Source of the DNA: Archilochus colubris
Lineage: Eukaryota; Chordata; Aves; Apodiformes; Trochilidae
Length of the DNA: 64,000 nt
Direction of reading: 5' to 3'
Assembly: GCA_023079485.1 (NCBI GenBank)
Contig: CM041084.1
Span: 102,652,467-102,716,466 of the forward strand
The notes below the pieces were generated by a model. It was not told the DNA's origin and ran no database searches. It worked only from the letters and a program-made list of their open reading frames with translations. Of the stretch, positions 23,301 through 36,418 are shown one piece after another. Made by a program: the position numbers and the translations under genes. Position 1 is the first letter of the stretch; each line of letters opens with the position of its first letter.

Positions 23301-24431
23301 CTTCCACAACAATCAACTGAAATCTGTCGACTAATAAGTTAAGAAATTGGAAGTTCTTCAGTAATCAGTTGTTACTAAAGTTGTAAATCTGAGCAGTGAC
23401 CAGCTGTAACTCATTACAGTCCTCCTTCAAACAGACAGGTAGTAGACTCCAAAGCAGCAGAAAAAAGCCACCACAGGAAGAAGTTCTTCCATGTGCACAG
23501 GTCGTCCTTTAATGCTGAACTGAACCCAAGGTGTGTTGCAGCGCACTTACTTGTAAACTAGGAAGTTCTAAAGTTCTAAGTTAACCTTCCAAAAATTTGC
23601 TCATTTCAATGTGCAGGAAAATACAATCTCATTACTATAATATGAAATGCTAATGGCCACTTTCAAAGATCCGGATTTTTTAGTTGAGGAGAGCACATGA
23701 CTCACCCTTTTGCCTGAGCCCTTTTTACTATTTTTCTGCCACTTCATCATTATCACATATTATAATATTATACTCCTTGTCACTGTGCTTTCCTAGGGAA
23801 AATATGCATATCATTTACAGGAAACATTCCTGATATGGAACTATTAATTCTTGATGTGGTTTACTTGAAATTCATTTTAAGATGTTGCTGATGTTTCTGG
23901 AAAATATTAGCAACATTTCCCCCACGTACATCTTTATGGCAACAACTGAGTCAGCTGTCATATGCATTGTTATGTCCCAAACTAACAGTTATCATTTTTC
24001 TGGAACATTTATTTTAGCTTCAAAAGATCATTTGTTCAGAATGTTAAAATCATCCCCTCCAGACTTGAGAGTGTACCCTAGAAGATAAGCAATAGTATCT
24101 CTGAACCACTAAAGGAGTCATACAAATTCTTGCCCGATGAACTTTTCATGGACAGACCCAACACTTGCTTAAGCATAAATCTTTGTTCGTAAAGCTGAAA
24201 AAATAATCCAGGATTTCCCCCTTTCTCAATGGAATTATTCATTCATTCATTTAGCTTAACAGTTCGCAGCACAAAAATTGCCTTTTCTGTAAACTGTGTA
24301 ATATCTATGAAATTAATGCAGTTCTAACCTTAAAATATATATCATTTTTTTCCCACAAACATATATATTCAGGGAATATGGCATAAAACCAATACAAGAC
24401 TATCTTCTAAGACAGTGAATAGTGAATTCTA
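20374..24431. other. Unique AT-rich DNA, no gene recognised
   Basis: About 4 kb without a recognisable gene or repeat family. It includes a short (ATTC)n run near 24238-24251 and poly(A/T) patches. Open frames near 21665-22173 show no recognisable domain. Confidence 0.55.
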
Positions 24432-24790
24432 CTGCTGGAAAAAACCTCCAGGTGTTACAAAATCCATCCAGAGGGAATGTCTTTTATCTGATTAAAATGT
24501 CTGGTAGTAAAATCCTGTCCTATGTGAAAGATTTCAGAATTGCCTTAATGTGGCCCTGGGCTTAACTGGCCTTGAAATTAGAAATTGACCTTATTTTACT
24601 TGAGCCCATTTCTTCTTATTCTGTTCCCCCTGGGCAATGAAGAACAGATTGTTTGCCTTTTTGCAGCAGCCATTTATAGATTTGAAGACTACTAGGTGCT
24701 CTACCTTAGCCTTATTCTTCACTATATAAACTTTTTTTTGAGAGTTTTCCTTTAGAAACTCTTAGCATTTTAGGTCAGTCTACTTTGGGC
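24432..24790 (-). mobile_element. Very old CR1-like fragment, antisense
   Basis: The plus strand reads 'tgagcccatttcttcttatt', 'ctgttccccctgggcaatga', 'agaacagattgtttgccttt', 'tgcagcagccatttatagat' and 'ttgaagactactaggtgctctaccttagcctt'. These are reversed landmarks of old CR1/L3-type elements, in the right order but strongly diverged. Upstream 'ctgctggaaaaaacctccag' fits the reversed 3' end. It is clearly older than the other CR1 pieces here; limits are approximate. Confidence 0.75.
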
Positions 24791-27700
24791 TGCATGTGGA
24801 ATCCATGCAATGATTTCAATGTTATCTTGAAATGCTGGAAATCATACAAGGTGAGCCACTGCTCTTATGCAAGGATTCAAACATCCAATATGTGGCACTT
24901 CTGTCCACACATCACCAAACATTATATTTATGCTTCTCATTCAAGGATTCTATGGGTTCCCTTTCCCCTACTCTGCCTCTGATGAAGGTCTCTGGAGCTG
25001 CTCCAGTTTACTAAAGTAGATCCTCGGTCGGTGTTATGAGAAACTAGAGACTGCTCAAGTGTAATAATCAATCTATTTGGCTCCTCACCAAGCAACATGT
25101 ATTTGGGGAAGAGGCCTCGGAGGTCCTTGATACACACTCACAATAAAGTTTCTCCTCCTGAAGATGTAATGATCAGATACTGACCTTTTTTTTTTTAAAG
25201 ACTTGGTTTGTCGTACCAAAATAATGTAAAAGACCCAAGTTCTACTGCAAAATTAAATTAACCTGTCTCATCCACTGCCCCATGCCTGAACACTAATGAA
25301 GCATAACTTTAAATAATTTGTTCTAAATCATAAAGAAGATAATTATATTGATTTGCTTGATTTTTTTCAGAAAGCAGCTAAAACCCATATTATAATGGGT
25401 ATCCACTTCTTGTAATGAAGGTAAATTTTTCTGCTGTTGAGTCTGTGAATCCCTTACTTTGTTAGGCATCTGCAGACATTTTGTCTTGCATTAAACAGCA
25501 GAAGCTACTTTCTGCTATTCAACAGAGAACTTCTCTAGTTTCTTCATGTGTTTCTATGATTAGGCTAAATTTGGATGATTCATTATGTTAAATGATCCTC
25601 AAGGCTGTGCTTCCAAATTCTTCAACAGAACCTCATTAACAGCATATCAATAAAGTACAACAGCTATATTCATAAACTATCTCACAGTCTTCTGATGCTT
25701 TGTTCTGCACATCTCAGCACAACACTGTCCTGACAAGACAGCTCAATCCCCTCAGTTTTTTCTGTAACACTAAAGGAGATTTTTTACCTGCAAATAAAAA
25801 ATTAAGGGCTCACTGGAGACAACAGAGGAATGAAGCACGCAAGCAGCAAAGCAGCCATCACAAACAAGTAAGTTACTGCTGAGTTTTCATCCTCTACTCT
25901 TGGATAAGATGCTGAGCTGAGATCCTGGTTATGTTAGCTGCTTGCATATGAAATCCTCCAAAAAATAAAGAGGATTTGTGTTTGGAGCCATGTGACAGTC
26001 ATGAACAACCAAGCTGTATTTTTTAACATTTGTAAAGATATACTGTAGAGCTCAATAGCCTGTAGGAAGTCCAGGAAAGCATTATTATTCACTGCCATAG
26101 GGATAAACAAAGACTTTAACACTACTGTGTTGTCAAGAGTTGTGCAAAGTCACAATGAAATACAACATATCAGAACACACCAGACCTGACTTTGCTGTAG
26201 TAGAGGAGTCATCTAAGCTGCCTTTAAGAGTATGTGACTGGAGAGACCAAAAAAATCTCTGTACTCCATAATACCCTTTTACTATTGCTACCTACCCAAC
26301 TTTCACTCTGGTGGTTGGGGTCTCAGTTGAACCCTGATGAAAGCCTGCAGCTCCTCTCCTAGGATCTCTTCTGGAGGTGATATGCCAAAACAGGAGGCAG
26401 AGGAGGGGCTGTTTGACTACGTCTCTGTGCACAAACCTCCCCCTGCTGCACCTTCCTATATGACTCTTCCTTAGTTTTATTTTTACTCCCTTAGTCCAGT
26501 GTGGAGACCCAAATTTTTTCCTCAGAGGAGCTGGGTCCACTTAAATTGTGTCATGTAAAGCAAATACAAGCAAATGCTGGGGTAGTCCATGTGTGCTGAT
26601 CACTGCCCTGCCATGGTAGGTCTCCACTTGCATTTCCATGAACTCATTTAAACTGCAATGTACCTTTCCAACAAACCAAACTGCACTGCCCTAATAGTGA
26701 TTGCAATGTAACTCTAGATTCAAATACTCTCTCTTTTAGCCATCCACACAACTGAAAATTGTCTGCCTGCTTTCAACTCACTTTTCAATTACAGATATGT
26801 ACATCTTGCCTTGACAAATGTAATCTGATTTAGCTGTTACCCATTTAGACCATGCCTGGAAACAGCACCTTCACAATCCAGTCCTTTAGCTATGCTTCCT
26901 TCTACTTTCTTTCCTTTCTCCTACTTGTGAAGCATATTTCCTATATCCCACTGTCTCGTGGATGTGCCTAGAATCACTTGGATACAGAATAGGAAATAGT
27001 CTCTTTCATGTCAGTTATCAATAGATACTGTCACAGCCATTGCTATGAATGCTTCCAGCTGCTTTTCAACACCTCACATAGGATTGTGCAGGTCCCTTTG
27101 CTCTGTGTTTGCACAGCTACTGGTGTCATGGGTTACAGCTCTTTGATGGGGCTTCTGTAAGTTACAGGACACTCTGCTCCCCCTGTGACAGCTGTGACTA
27201 CCAGCTGAAAGTGACATGTAAGAAAGCAAAGGCCACCCCAGGGAACTGCAGAACCACTTCCTTAGGTTTTGTGTGCTTGGTTTACTAGGGATGTATCAGT
27301 ATTTCCACTGCTGCTTTTAAAAGGTTATAAAATTAATTCAGAAACTTTTTAATGGGGACATTAGTTCTAGCCAGGAAAGAATTTCTTTTCCCTAGTCAAG
27401 TTTTGCTTTATGTGTGCATTTTTAGTGACATACAGGTAAGATCAGTTGCTGTACTATAATAGCTTTGGTCACATTTTTTCAGATTTCCAATGGCTTTAAG
27501 CTTGAAATCTGTGTTTGGGAAGTGATTAATCAATTATATTTGAAAATTAAATCTGTCAGGATAATAAGATTAAAAATTAACTGCTGATCATAAACAATAG
27601 TCCTGCATGCAATTTTCATAATTTTAAAAATTCTGAATAGTAGTATAATTGCAGAGTACTATATAGGTCCCAAGGGAGCTATTTTCATTAAATAAAAAAT

Positions 27701-30700
27701 AAATTGGGTACTCTGTACACAGCAAAACCAAAGTACAAGGTCTGATTAATATAACACTGGTGTGGGACAACTCTGACAGGCAGCTAAGCCCCTCACATCC
27801 ACTCATTAACAGCTCTGCTATGGGATGGGGAAAAGAATCTGAATGGTAAAAGTGAGGAAACTTGTGGCTGAGATAAGGATATATTGAAAGGAGATACAAG
27901 AGCTGTGTGCATGAGCAAAGAAAAAAAGGAATTCATTCACTACTGCTCACTGACAAGCAAGTGTTCAGCCATTTATAGGGAAACAAGGCTCCATCATTCA
28001 TCATAGTGACTTAGGAAGACAAACACCACTCTAAATGTCCCTCCATCCTCCCTCTTTCCCTCAGCTTTTAATGCTGAGCATCACATGGCATGGGATACAC
28101 TTCCAATCAGCTGGGGTCAGCTGTTCCAGCTCTGTCCCCTCCCAGCTTCTTGTGCATCCTCAGCCTACTCACTTGCGGAGAAGAGAGGAAAACAGAAAAT
28201 TCCTGGATGCTGTGTAAACACTGCTCAGTAACAGCTAAAACATGGACACTGTTTTGGTCAGAAATACAAAACATAGCACTCTACTTGATCTACTATGAAA
28301 AAAATTTACACTCTCCCAGCCAAAACTAGTGCAAATGCTAAACGTTTCCACACAATTTAAATAAAAATAAAAGGGAAATAGGGAAAGGGGTAAGTCTGAT
28401 AACTAAGAAGTTAGCTTTCTTCCACCTTCTAATGATATTTCCTAGGAATTTGAATCGCTATCACCTAAAAGCACTTGGATGCAGAACAGTATTTTTATGA
28501 ATAGCAACAGAAGGCAAGCCAGTCATTAATTCCAAGTGCAGATATCTCCCTCCACATTAAAGCAGGTTGAAAAAGAAAATTAACAAAAACTTCCAGGTAA
28601 CTTGTTGAAGCTGTCTGAACCAACTACTGCGGTGGATGATGTGTCTAGCTGAATATACCGTGGTACATGCAATGGATGAATTATTTTTCATAAGAGTGCT
28701 TTTAACCCTTGGTTAATATTTTACTCCTCTTTTTTTCCAATAGACTAAATGTAGAAATACATATATTCTAGTGGATTTTCCTGTGACTCCTTTTGGTTCA
28801 AGGTGAGTAAGTAACTTACAGGTGTGCCACGGTATTATTGATATACTTCCTGATTATTGCTATTATCACTCTTACCCAGGAAAAGTGACAAAACAAAGTC
28901 AGTGAAGAGTAGTATCTCTGGCTACTGTTGGATGTCTAGGTATCTTATAAGGAGATAGATCAAGAGCTAAGAGCTCTCGTTTGCCCATTACTGAGTAAGC
29001 CTCAGACACAGAATCCTGCATTTCAGAAATTCAAACTGGATCATGAGAAATCAGAAGATTTAATAAAGGCTGATGTGTTTCTGATTCGATTCTCTCTTAT
29101 CCAGACAGGAAGATGAAATAAGGGGCAATTATCTCAGGATCCCTTTAAAGTTTTTTTCTTTTGACATGGGACAAGACAGTCAGGCAACCTTTTCCTTACA
29201 TTTAGCCTTAGGAACCCAGAAACAGAGGAACATATTTACTTCGCTTGTTTTGAGTAAAAAGGAGGAGCTGTTTAATTCCAAACAGTCTCTCCAGAGATCA
29301 AAGACAGACTCATTAACTTAAGCTTCATCTACAAATCACACTGACAGTCAGTATCCCACAGACAAACACTTCCCAACTACAGAGGCAAATTGGTAAATAA
29401 TCACCTCCACAGCCTCCTCTTGTCTTACCACATTCTCTTCTCTATTTTTAGGTAGCATTGAAGATAAACTGGCTGCTTCCCATCTGAAAGGGGCCCTGTC
29501 AGTCAGAACTGACTGGGAGGACTGTAGTTTTGGCTGCATGAGGAAGAAACTTTGCTGTCTGCCAAGATGTTTGGAAAGAACTTTTTTGTCTGTCTGGATA
29601 CTTATTGCAGTTCTGGACTTAATCAAGAGTGCCTGCACAAGGGTGACTAACTGGTGTTTTTCAGTGTGAGTTACAGAAACAATGCAGGATTACTTCTGTG
29701 CTTTTAAAATGTAAATCCACCTCCTATTGAATTCAATGGAAGCCATACACATCATTCTGCTCAGAAAAGTTGTTCCTCTGAGTCATCTAGTAAGATTACT
29801 AAGCATTTCACATTATAATTCCTCTTTTCAAACAGTAAACATACACTTGACAAGTATATGTTTCAATACTTATAATTGATAAATATTTATAGACATTTAT
29901 AAAAAAGTCTACATTAGTTCCTGTATTTTTTCAACATATTTAAAATAATATTTGTCTCTCTGTCTTATAGATACATTACCATATGTTTTATTTTTGCAAG
30001 TATCCAGATGCTCTCTTCCTGCAGAATAGCAAGTAGATTCATTAGAGAATTCTTCTTCCTAATAACTCTGATTCCTTTTCTTTCAGTTATCTAATTCTTT
30101 ACACCTGCCATCCTCCACTCTTATTGATTGACATGATATAGTAATTAAAGCTTTGAAAAATGTTTAAATTTAGAAGCATATTCAGCCTTTTTTTGAACAC
30201 AAAAAAATGCATTTCTCTTTTTGGAACCTACATGTCTAACATCCACCCAAGTGGATATAAGTGAAGCATGAAACAGGGTCATTATTATAATAGACTTGTC
30301 TGCAATTATGGAGCAAACAAAATAAATCACCTTTTTAAATCCACTTTAACTTTCAGACTTTTACTCACTTGGGTAGCACCTCAGAAATATCTGTCTTTGG
30401 ATGGAAAGCAAAGATATGACACATATTCATATAACTTTGTTTTAACAGGAGTTCATTGTTGGAATTCAAGGGATCTATAGATAGGTCCAGACCCTCTGTT
30501 CTTTAGTAATCAAGATGAATCCTAATGAAATATTCTTCTCTCGTTGGACCAGAAATTATAAAGATTACATCAAACAGCCTTTGGCAACTGTCAAAAAAAT
30601 CCAAGGAGAATTTCACTTTTGTAGTGAAATTTTCCAGGTACTTTTCTAATACTTTGTATGTGTTAAGTTAATAGGATCATCAACTAACAAAGGTATTACG

Positions 30701-33700
30701 GGTATCAGGTTATCTTGAATACCGTAAAATACTAATTTTATCTGTGAACCCCAAAGTTTCCTTAGATTCCAACATATTTTTCTGTATTATTAAATCAAAT
30801 CATCCTTTGGTCCAGAGTACTTCAGAGAAGACTTCAGTTGTACTGTAAAGTTTTAATTTTTCTTCCAGTTTTAGTTTTCCATGCTCAGTCACATTATAAC
30901 AGAATATTATCAATGTAGCCTATATTCTGAAGATGTCTGTAGTACAGAATCATATATGACACCATGCAGGAGAACAAGAACAAGATTACAGAAGTCCATT
31001 CAAAAAGGTGGGTGATGTCTTTTGATAGTACTGATGCTATGAGGAGAAATTTCCACAAAATATTTCATTTTCCCATTTAGGCATCTAAGTGAACCTTTGC
31101 TATGCAATGAATGTCAGTCAGAGCATGAAATATCCTGGTGAGAAACCCAACTGTTCTTGCTATGAGGAGGAATGAGGGGACAGATGAAGCAATACAGTGA
31201 AGCTTCAAGTGCTTCATGTGTTACAGGACCGTTTATTTTATGAGCTACACTACAGTTTACCCACCATCTACTTCAGAAAAACTGGAGACTATGAGCTTCC
31301 TCATACCATCATGCCTTACCCTCACCACTGAACAGCAAGAAGAAATAGAAATGATAATTTTCATTTACCCCCTCAGATTTACACATCCTATGAAGGGGCT
31401 GAAAAGTATCTGGAATAAAGGGACCTCCTCCTCCCATCTCCAGACCTAAATATTGTGTGCTTCTTCCTTTATTGGTTCAATCACTACCTTCATGCTCCTT
31501 TGTTAAAGGATCTAATCTACTTTGCTTCTAAAGTGGGTTTCTTAGTCATGCCCTGTCACTTGGCTGTTGAGATTGACTGTTCAAGAAGTTGTGTTCGCTC
31601 ATTTAAAGTGGAAGTAGCTTTTTCTCTTGGCTGCAATAATGATCTATTAAGAAAGTAGATGATGACAGTTTTTTATTAACTTTCAGTTCATCTTGGACCA
31701 AGTAATGGTTTTTAAAGATGTGAAATCTGAAGTGTCTGGAAAAAATATGTGACCTGTCTCGCAGTTACTGAGAGCAGGAAAAATTCATCATTTCAGATTA
31801 GACCAAGAAAAGCATATGTGGTATGAAGCACAGTCTGTTGCATTGAGTTCTTCAGGGATCTGCAAGTAGGACCATGTTTAGTTGAAAGACAAGTGACAGG
31901 AAACAGATTGCTATCTTCTGTTGTGTATTAGACACTGGCATACCAAGCTAAAATATCTCTAATCTATACCTTACCATGACAGGGATTTATTTTAACTATT
32001 TCAAAGATTAGACCCTCAGTTACTGTCACAATTATAAACTGGGAGCAATACAAACTAAATTCTAACTTGTGTTTATTCAAAGGCATAGACAACCAGAAAG
32101 CATATCCATTTCTTGTCCTAGGCATCAGCTGATTAATTCCAAGCATGCAAGCATACAGCAGATCACTCTTTCAGGCAGTAATCAGTAAGTAGTTTACTGA
32201 TACTCAGAAGAAAAAGTGAAAACTCTGAAGGAAAAACACATTTTCCCATCAAAATGCTTCCCACTCCATCATTATTAAGGGGCAAAAAAAAGGTCTTGCA
32301 AAAGACCTGCATGTCAACAACTTTCGGTGTGGATATTTAGAGAATAATGTTAGGTACCTCTTTCTACCTCAGCTAGGCTATAAGTCAAGCATTCTACCTC
32401 TAATTGTGTGTAGGTCTGGAATATGACTACAAATTCTGCACTACTTTTATACCATCCCTTTCTATTTTGCAATGGACCATTGGGTCAGGGTTTACATCAG
32501 GCTGAGGTTACTTAAAAAGGATTTATCTGGAATGCTGTTTCTTGTGATATTCCTATATTATAGATCATGATACATACATTACTATATGTATGACTACATT
32601 TATTTATTTATATATAATAATACAATATATTATCCAGTGCCCTGCTAGTTTGTAAACTATCCAATAAACTTCTTTGCTCACACTATGTGGATGGACAGCT
32701 GGATATAATATATGATGCCATGTTATGCAACTCTACCAGGAACCTCTTGTAAAAAGTTTATTTCTATCAACACTTATTTCTAGGTTGATAGATACATATT
32801 GAAATAGTTGCTATGCTGATTAGAAGGGAAATTTAATAGATTTGTACGGGATAATGGAAGATGTGAGAGTAGAAATCAGGGCTTGTGTTCCTTCTATCAC
32901 CCAACAAAAATGAGATGAGTTATATTCAATATATTAATTTAGTAATTATTAACCATAGTAATTTATTAGTAATACTAAAGACAACAAAGGAACAGTGAAA
33001 TACCCCTTTTTGTACTAAACTCTCTTGACACTATAATCTCATTCTCTTTTATTCCCATCTTGTCTCTTTACCTTTCATGCTATCTGGTAGATGGATAGGA
33101 TCATGAAGACAGTTTTGCATTATGCTTCTGAAAGCTGCTGATGTACTTCAGTTCTTAGTTGGTATTCTTGGACACTGTCACAGCACTTGATAATGGTAAC
33201 ATTTATGAATGAAACGATGCAATGGTGACATATTTTAAAACAAATATTTCTCTAGCACATATTCACTCTGGAGATTTATCCCTTTTATATCTCCTTGTTA
33301 TTTCCTTAGCCTGATCTTCATAGTATATATGATGTATTGACTATCACAGCATTTAAGTTAAAAAATATTTCCTCTACATTTTTTTTCCTACAAAATTTAT
33401 ATTTATAGAAGTACACATAAGGCATGACAGTTTATTTACCTAGGAATAGAGATGAGAACATAGATTTTTTTCTGTCCTCTGTAAATGAAGTTCTAGTAGC
33501 TTGCTATGTATTTTCTCATTATTTTCTATTATTAACAATTTCCATATTTAGTTTATAAATGCTGCGTTTCACATGTCAAAGTTTTTTAAAAATCCATCTT
33601 TCAATCATGTCTTGATATAAAACTTTCCTAATTTTTTGTTCTAAAGATATGCTCATAGGCTGGGTTAATACAGTACCCCACAGATACCTGTATATTTAGC

Positions 33701-34873
33701 TGATCTTTCATAGGCTTCTATAAACTCACTGGAATACATCTTTAAATTAAAATAACTAACTTGTGTGAACAGAAATTACTTGAGTCCAGTCAAAACTAAC
33801 TTATTCTTGATTCAGGCCCCTCCAATAATTGATTGATTCTCAGAATTTCTCAACATTAACAGGCTGTTAAGTGCTTCACTTCTTATTGAAAATTAAACTG
33901 TTCCTTTAAAAGTCTGAATATGATGCATGGAAAAAAAAACATTAATGAAAAAACATTGTTCAGAAAGAATGAAAATAAATTCCAATCTGTTAGCTGTATT
34001 TCTAATACTGACCAAAGGATGGAAGCAGGGCTCCTGAAACAACCTCAGATGTGATGTTACTTTGTCAAATTAAGAACTTTAGTAATTTGATTTTTTTAAT
34101 GATAGCAATATTAATTTAAACAATACATACAGGAAAGAAAAAAATATGACTGGTGTCACCTGATTTGATGTATAAATTGAAGATTTAGGTTTGTGCATTT
34201 ATTAAAGATTATTCAGTTTCAGTATTACATATAAAAATAAGCTTCCTATGGGAAACTGTGAGCACCAGAACCAAGAATCTGAGAATGTAGATGTTAGGGA
34301 AGCATTTATTTTTTTTTTTACTTCTTATATTAGAGAAGCACAATTTTAAAATGTTTCATATAGTAGGTCACAAACATGGTAAAGCCTTTCCTTCAGGATG
34401 TTAGCATTGCAAAGGCAGAAATTAGCCTCTACCTCCTTTCTCCTATATCTTCTTTGCCTATCAGCCTCATGTCTTATCTCCCTACCTGCCACCTCTTTGT
34501 TTCACCACATATTAAGGATCACTCCTAATGTTCATCAACAAGGGGAGTGTTTTTAAAATAGTATCCTTTCACACATATAAACAGCACCTCAGATAACCCA
34601 TCCTCCCCAGATTCCCCTAGGATGAGTTAAGCTATACCTGCAAAGAACCAGCACAACACTGGGGGCTCCTCGGTTGGTAGTTACTTCCCAAAGAGAAAAG
34701 GCCCACACTGAATCCAGCAGCAGAGGGGGCTGCCCACATCCAGGGTCCCAGGGACAGTCCATGATGGGCTTAGAGCAACAAAACTGGTGCTACTTGGGGT
34801 GGCAGAAGGCAACCTCTCTTGGTGAATGATGTTCTTCCCTGGTGAGAAAATGATCAGCAGCCAAAACAAACTG
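24791..34873. other. Long unique AT-rich block, no gene recognised
   Basis: About 10 kb with no recognisable gene or interspersed repeat. The candidate exon at 28744-28802 is listed separately. It also holds an AT-rich low-complexity stretch at about 32560-32640 and a small hairpin (ACCCAT / ATGGGT near 25384-25402). A GC-richer patch at 26290-26560 has a minus-strand open frame that matches nothing I know. Confidence 0.5.
28744..28802 (+). other. Candidate exon (59 bp), unidentified
   Basis: Preceded by a strong acceptor (a pyrimidine run ending in 'tttttttccaatag') and followed by a strong donor (TTCAAG|GTGAGTAAG). Only one of the three frames is open, reading TKCRNTYILVDFPVTPFGS; the other two stop. 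I do not recognise the peptide. The splice signals are better than most in the window, but isolated pairs like this occur by chance every few tens of kilobases. It could also be a noncoding-RNA exon. Confidence 0.2.
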
Positions 34874-34874
34874 A

Positions 34875-34934
34875 CCCCTGACCCCTGGCTCCCAGCTCCC
34901 AGCCCCCGGCCCCCGACCCCCAGACCCCCAGCCC
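34875..34934 (-). promoter_or_regulatory. Strong G-quadruplex motif on the minus strand
   Basis: The plus strand carries C tracts of length 4, 4, 3, 3, 5, 5, 5, 5 and 3. The four C5 tracts are at 34903-34907, 34910-34914, 34917-34921 and 34925-34929, with 2-3 nt between them. The minus strand therefore has four G5 runs with short loops, well above the G3N1-7 minimum. The complementary C strand is an i-motif candidate. The region around it (34620-35100) is GC-richer than the desert but shows no gene. Confidence 0.8.
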
Positions 34935-36315
34935 TTCTAGCACACCAACCTCAGAAACCAACAGAGGGCTCTTTTCAGAGCCATTTTATAGTGAGAACCA
35001 CAGGAAAGGATGCCTTGACTGGTCCATTTGGGTCACCTGACCCATCCTGTTCTCTCCATGGTCTCAGTGACTCCCCATTATAACTGGTCCATCAAGAGTC
35101 TGGCAGCTGCTGCTGGTGTCCCAAGGATAGTTTTGTTTTGTTGTTGGTTTTTTTGGGTTTTTGTTTTGGTTTAGTTTTGTTTGCTTTTTGTCTTTTTCTC
35201 TTCTATCCTGGTCCTCTCAAAGTAGGATACTCAGGTAGTCTATTATTGAAATCTTTTTCTTATTTATAAAAGATAAAAATAAATTGCATTAGTGGGTGCC
35301 TATATTTCCCCGATTTTATTGAAATGATTGCATAGAAGCAGGATATGAGAGTGTGATTTGCACTTTAGGAAGCAACAAAGGATAATAATAAAAAGAAGGT
35401 TAAATAAAAAAGGCAATCTGCTTCATAGTGCTAAAGGTTTCCATGAAAACACAGGATGATAAATCTCTAGGACCACCACTTGTGACAGTAATGTAAGAAC
35501 TGGATCACTATGGTACAGATCTTGGTAGGTCTAATATATGCACAATGTCATTTCTGATACCTTTCTTAGAACCTCCTGTACAAATGGTCCTGTTTTCAGA
35601 GGGAAGACACAAAACATAAAAGATTTATGCCAGTGCAATTATACTCTAAAATTTAGCAGGTGCTTGCATATTCTTCACTGCCAGAAAAATTAATAACTGT
35701 AGCCGATGAATTAATATAATTAATTTAATTATAGAATTAAAACAGTAAAAAAATCATTAAAAAGAGATATCTGTGGTCAGTGTTAGTGATCCTCTTTTTA
35801 TTAATCTCTTTTTATTAATTAATATGAGTATTTGTGATGGAAATGTAATTCTTCTGGTCAGTCTGCTTGAACACAACATTCCCTTAATATTTTTTTAATT
35901 TTTTTATTTTTAATGTTGATGGTCTTCATAACTGTGTAACATGCAAGTCATGAGTAAATTGGATGAGATATGAAAATGCCCTTTAGTCTCATCTTTTGAA
36001 GCTGAGAGACAGGTCAAATATTCCAGTAAATTCTGTGTCTGGATGAAATAACAGGTGGCAAAAAAATTAATGTACATACAACTTGTGTTGATGGAAGGTT
36101 TCTCATAGTCTCTAATTAACCAGACCACTCCTACATATGCTCTTGAAATATCTTGTCAAAATGCTAATTAATAAACACAAATCTCTGACATATAGTAGAA
36201 ACTTTGAACAAAGTATGTCTTGAACTTCATTGAGACTTGAACATTATACAGATATGTGGCCAATTGGTCTTATCCAGAAAAGACAACTCATTAGTTCTGA
36301 AAGCAGTGCTTTTTC
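34935..36315. other. Unique DNA with a T/G-rich tract, no gene
   Basis: Contains the T/G-rich low-complexity tract at 35131-35197 and an AT-rich section (35700-35830). The latter has a perfect 14-bp tandem duplication (CTCTTTTTATTAAT at 35792 and 35806) and a nearby inverted partner (AAAAAGAGAT, 35759-35768). No coding sequence recognised. Confidence 0.55.
35131..35197. repeat. T/G-rich low-complexity tract
   Basis: Consists of TTTTG, TTGG and TTTTTTTGGG units. Its complement is the same kind of A/C-rich DNA as at 20251-20373. A similar tract lies at 63526-63594. Confidence 0.85.
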
Positions 36316-36418
36316 CTATGCGAAGTGCTCTAGGTGGCCCTGCTCTGGCAGGGGGGGTTGGACTAGATGATCTTTCGAGGTCCCTTCCAACCCCAAGGAT
36401 TCTATGATTCTATGATTC
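36316..36418 (+). mobile_element. CR1 3' terminus, sense, about 100 bp
   Basis: Well preserved 3' end: 'gtgctctaggtggccctgct', 'ctggcagggggggttggact', 'agatgatctttcgaggtccc', 'ttccaaccccaagg' and a tail of two full ATTCTATG-type units (attctatgattctatgattc). CR1 elements are usually severely 5'-truncated and end in such 8-bp repeats. The near-consensus sequence suggests one of the younger copies here. Confidence 0.96.

Noticed and set aside
26292..26540. Minus-strand frame rich in K/R and P, possible retroviral or small nuclear protein remnant
   Set aside because: No motif of gag, pol or other families can be pointed to; composition alone is not evidence.
30952..31008. Possible exon ending AAAAAG|GTGGGT
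   Set aside because: The upstream acceptor (GTAGTACAG) is weak and the donor is poor; expected by chance.
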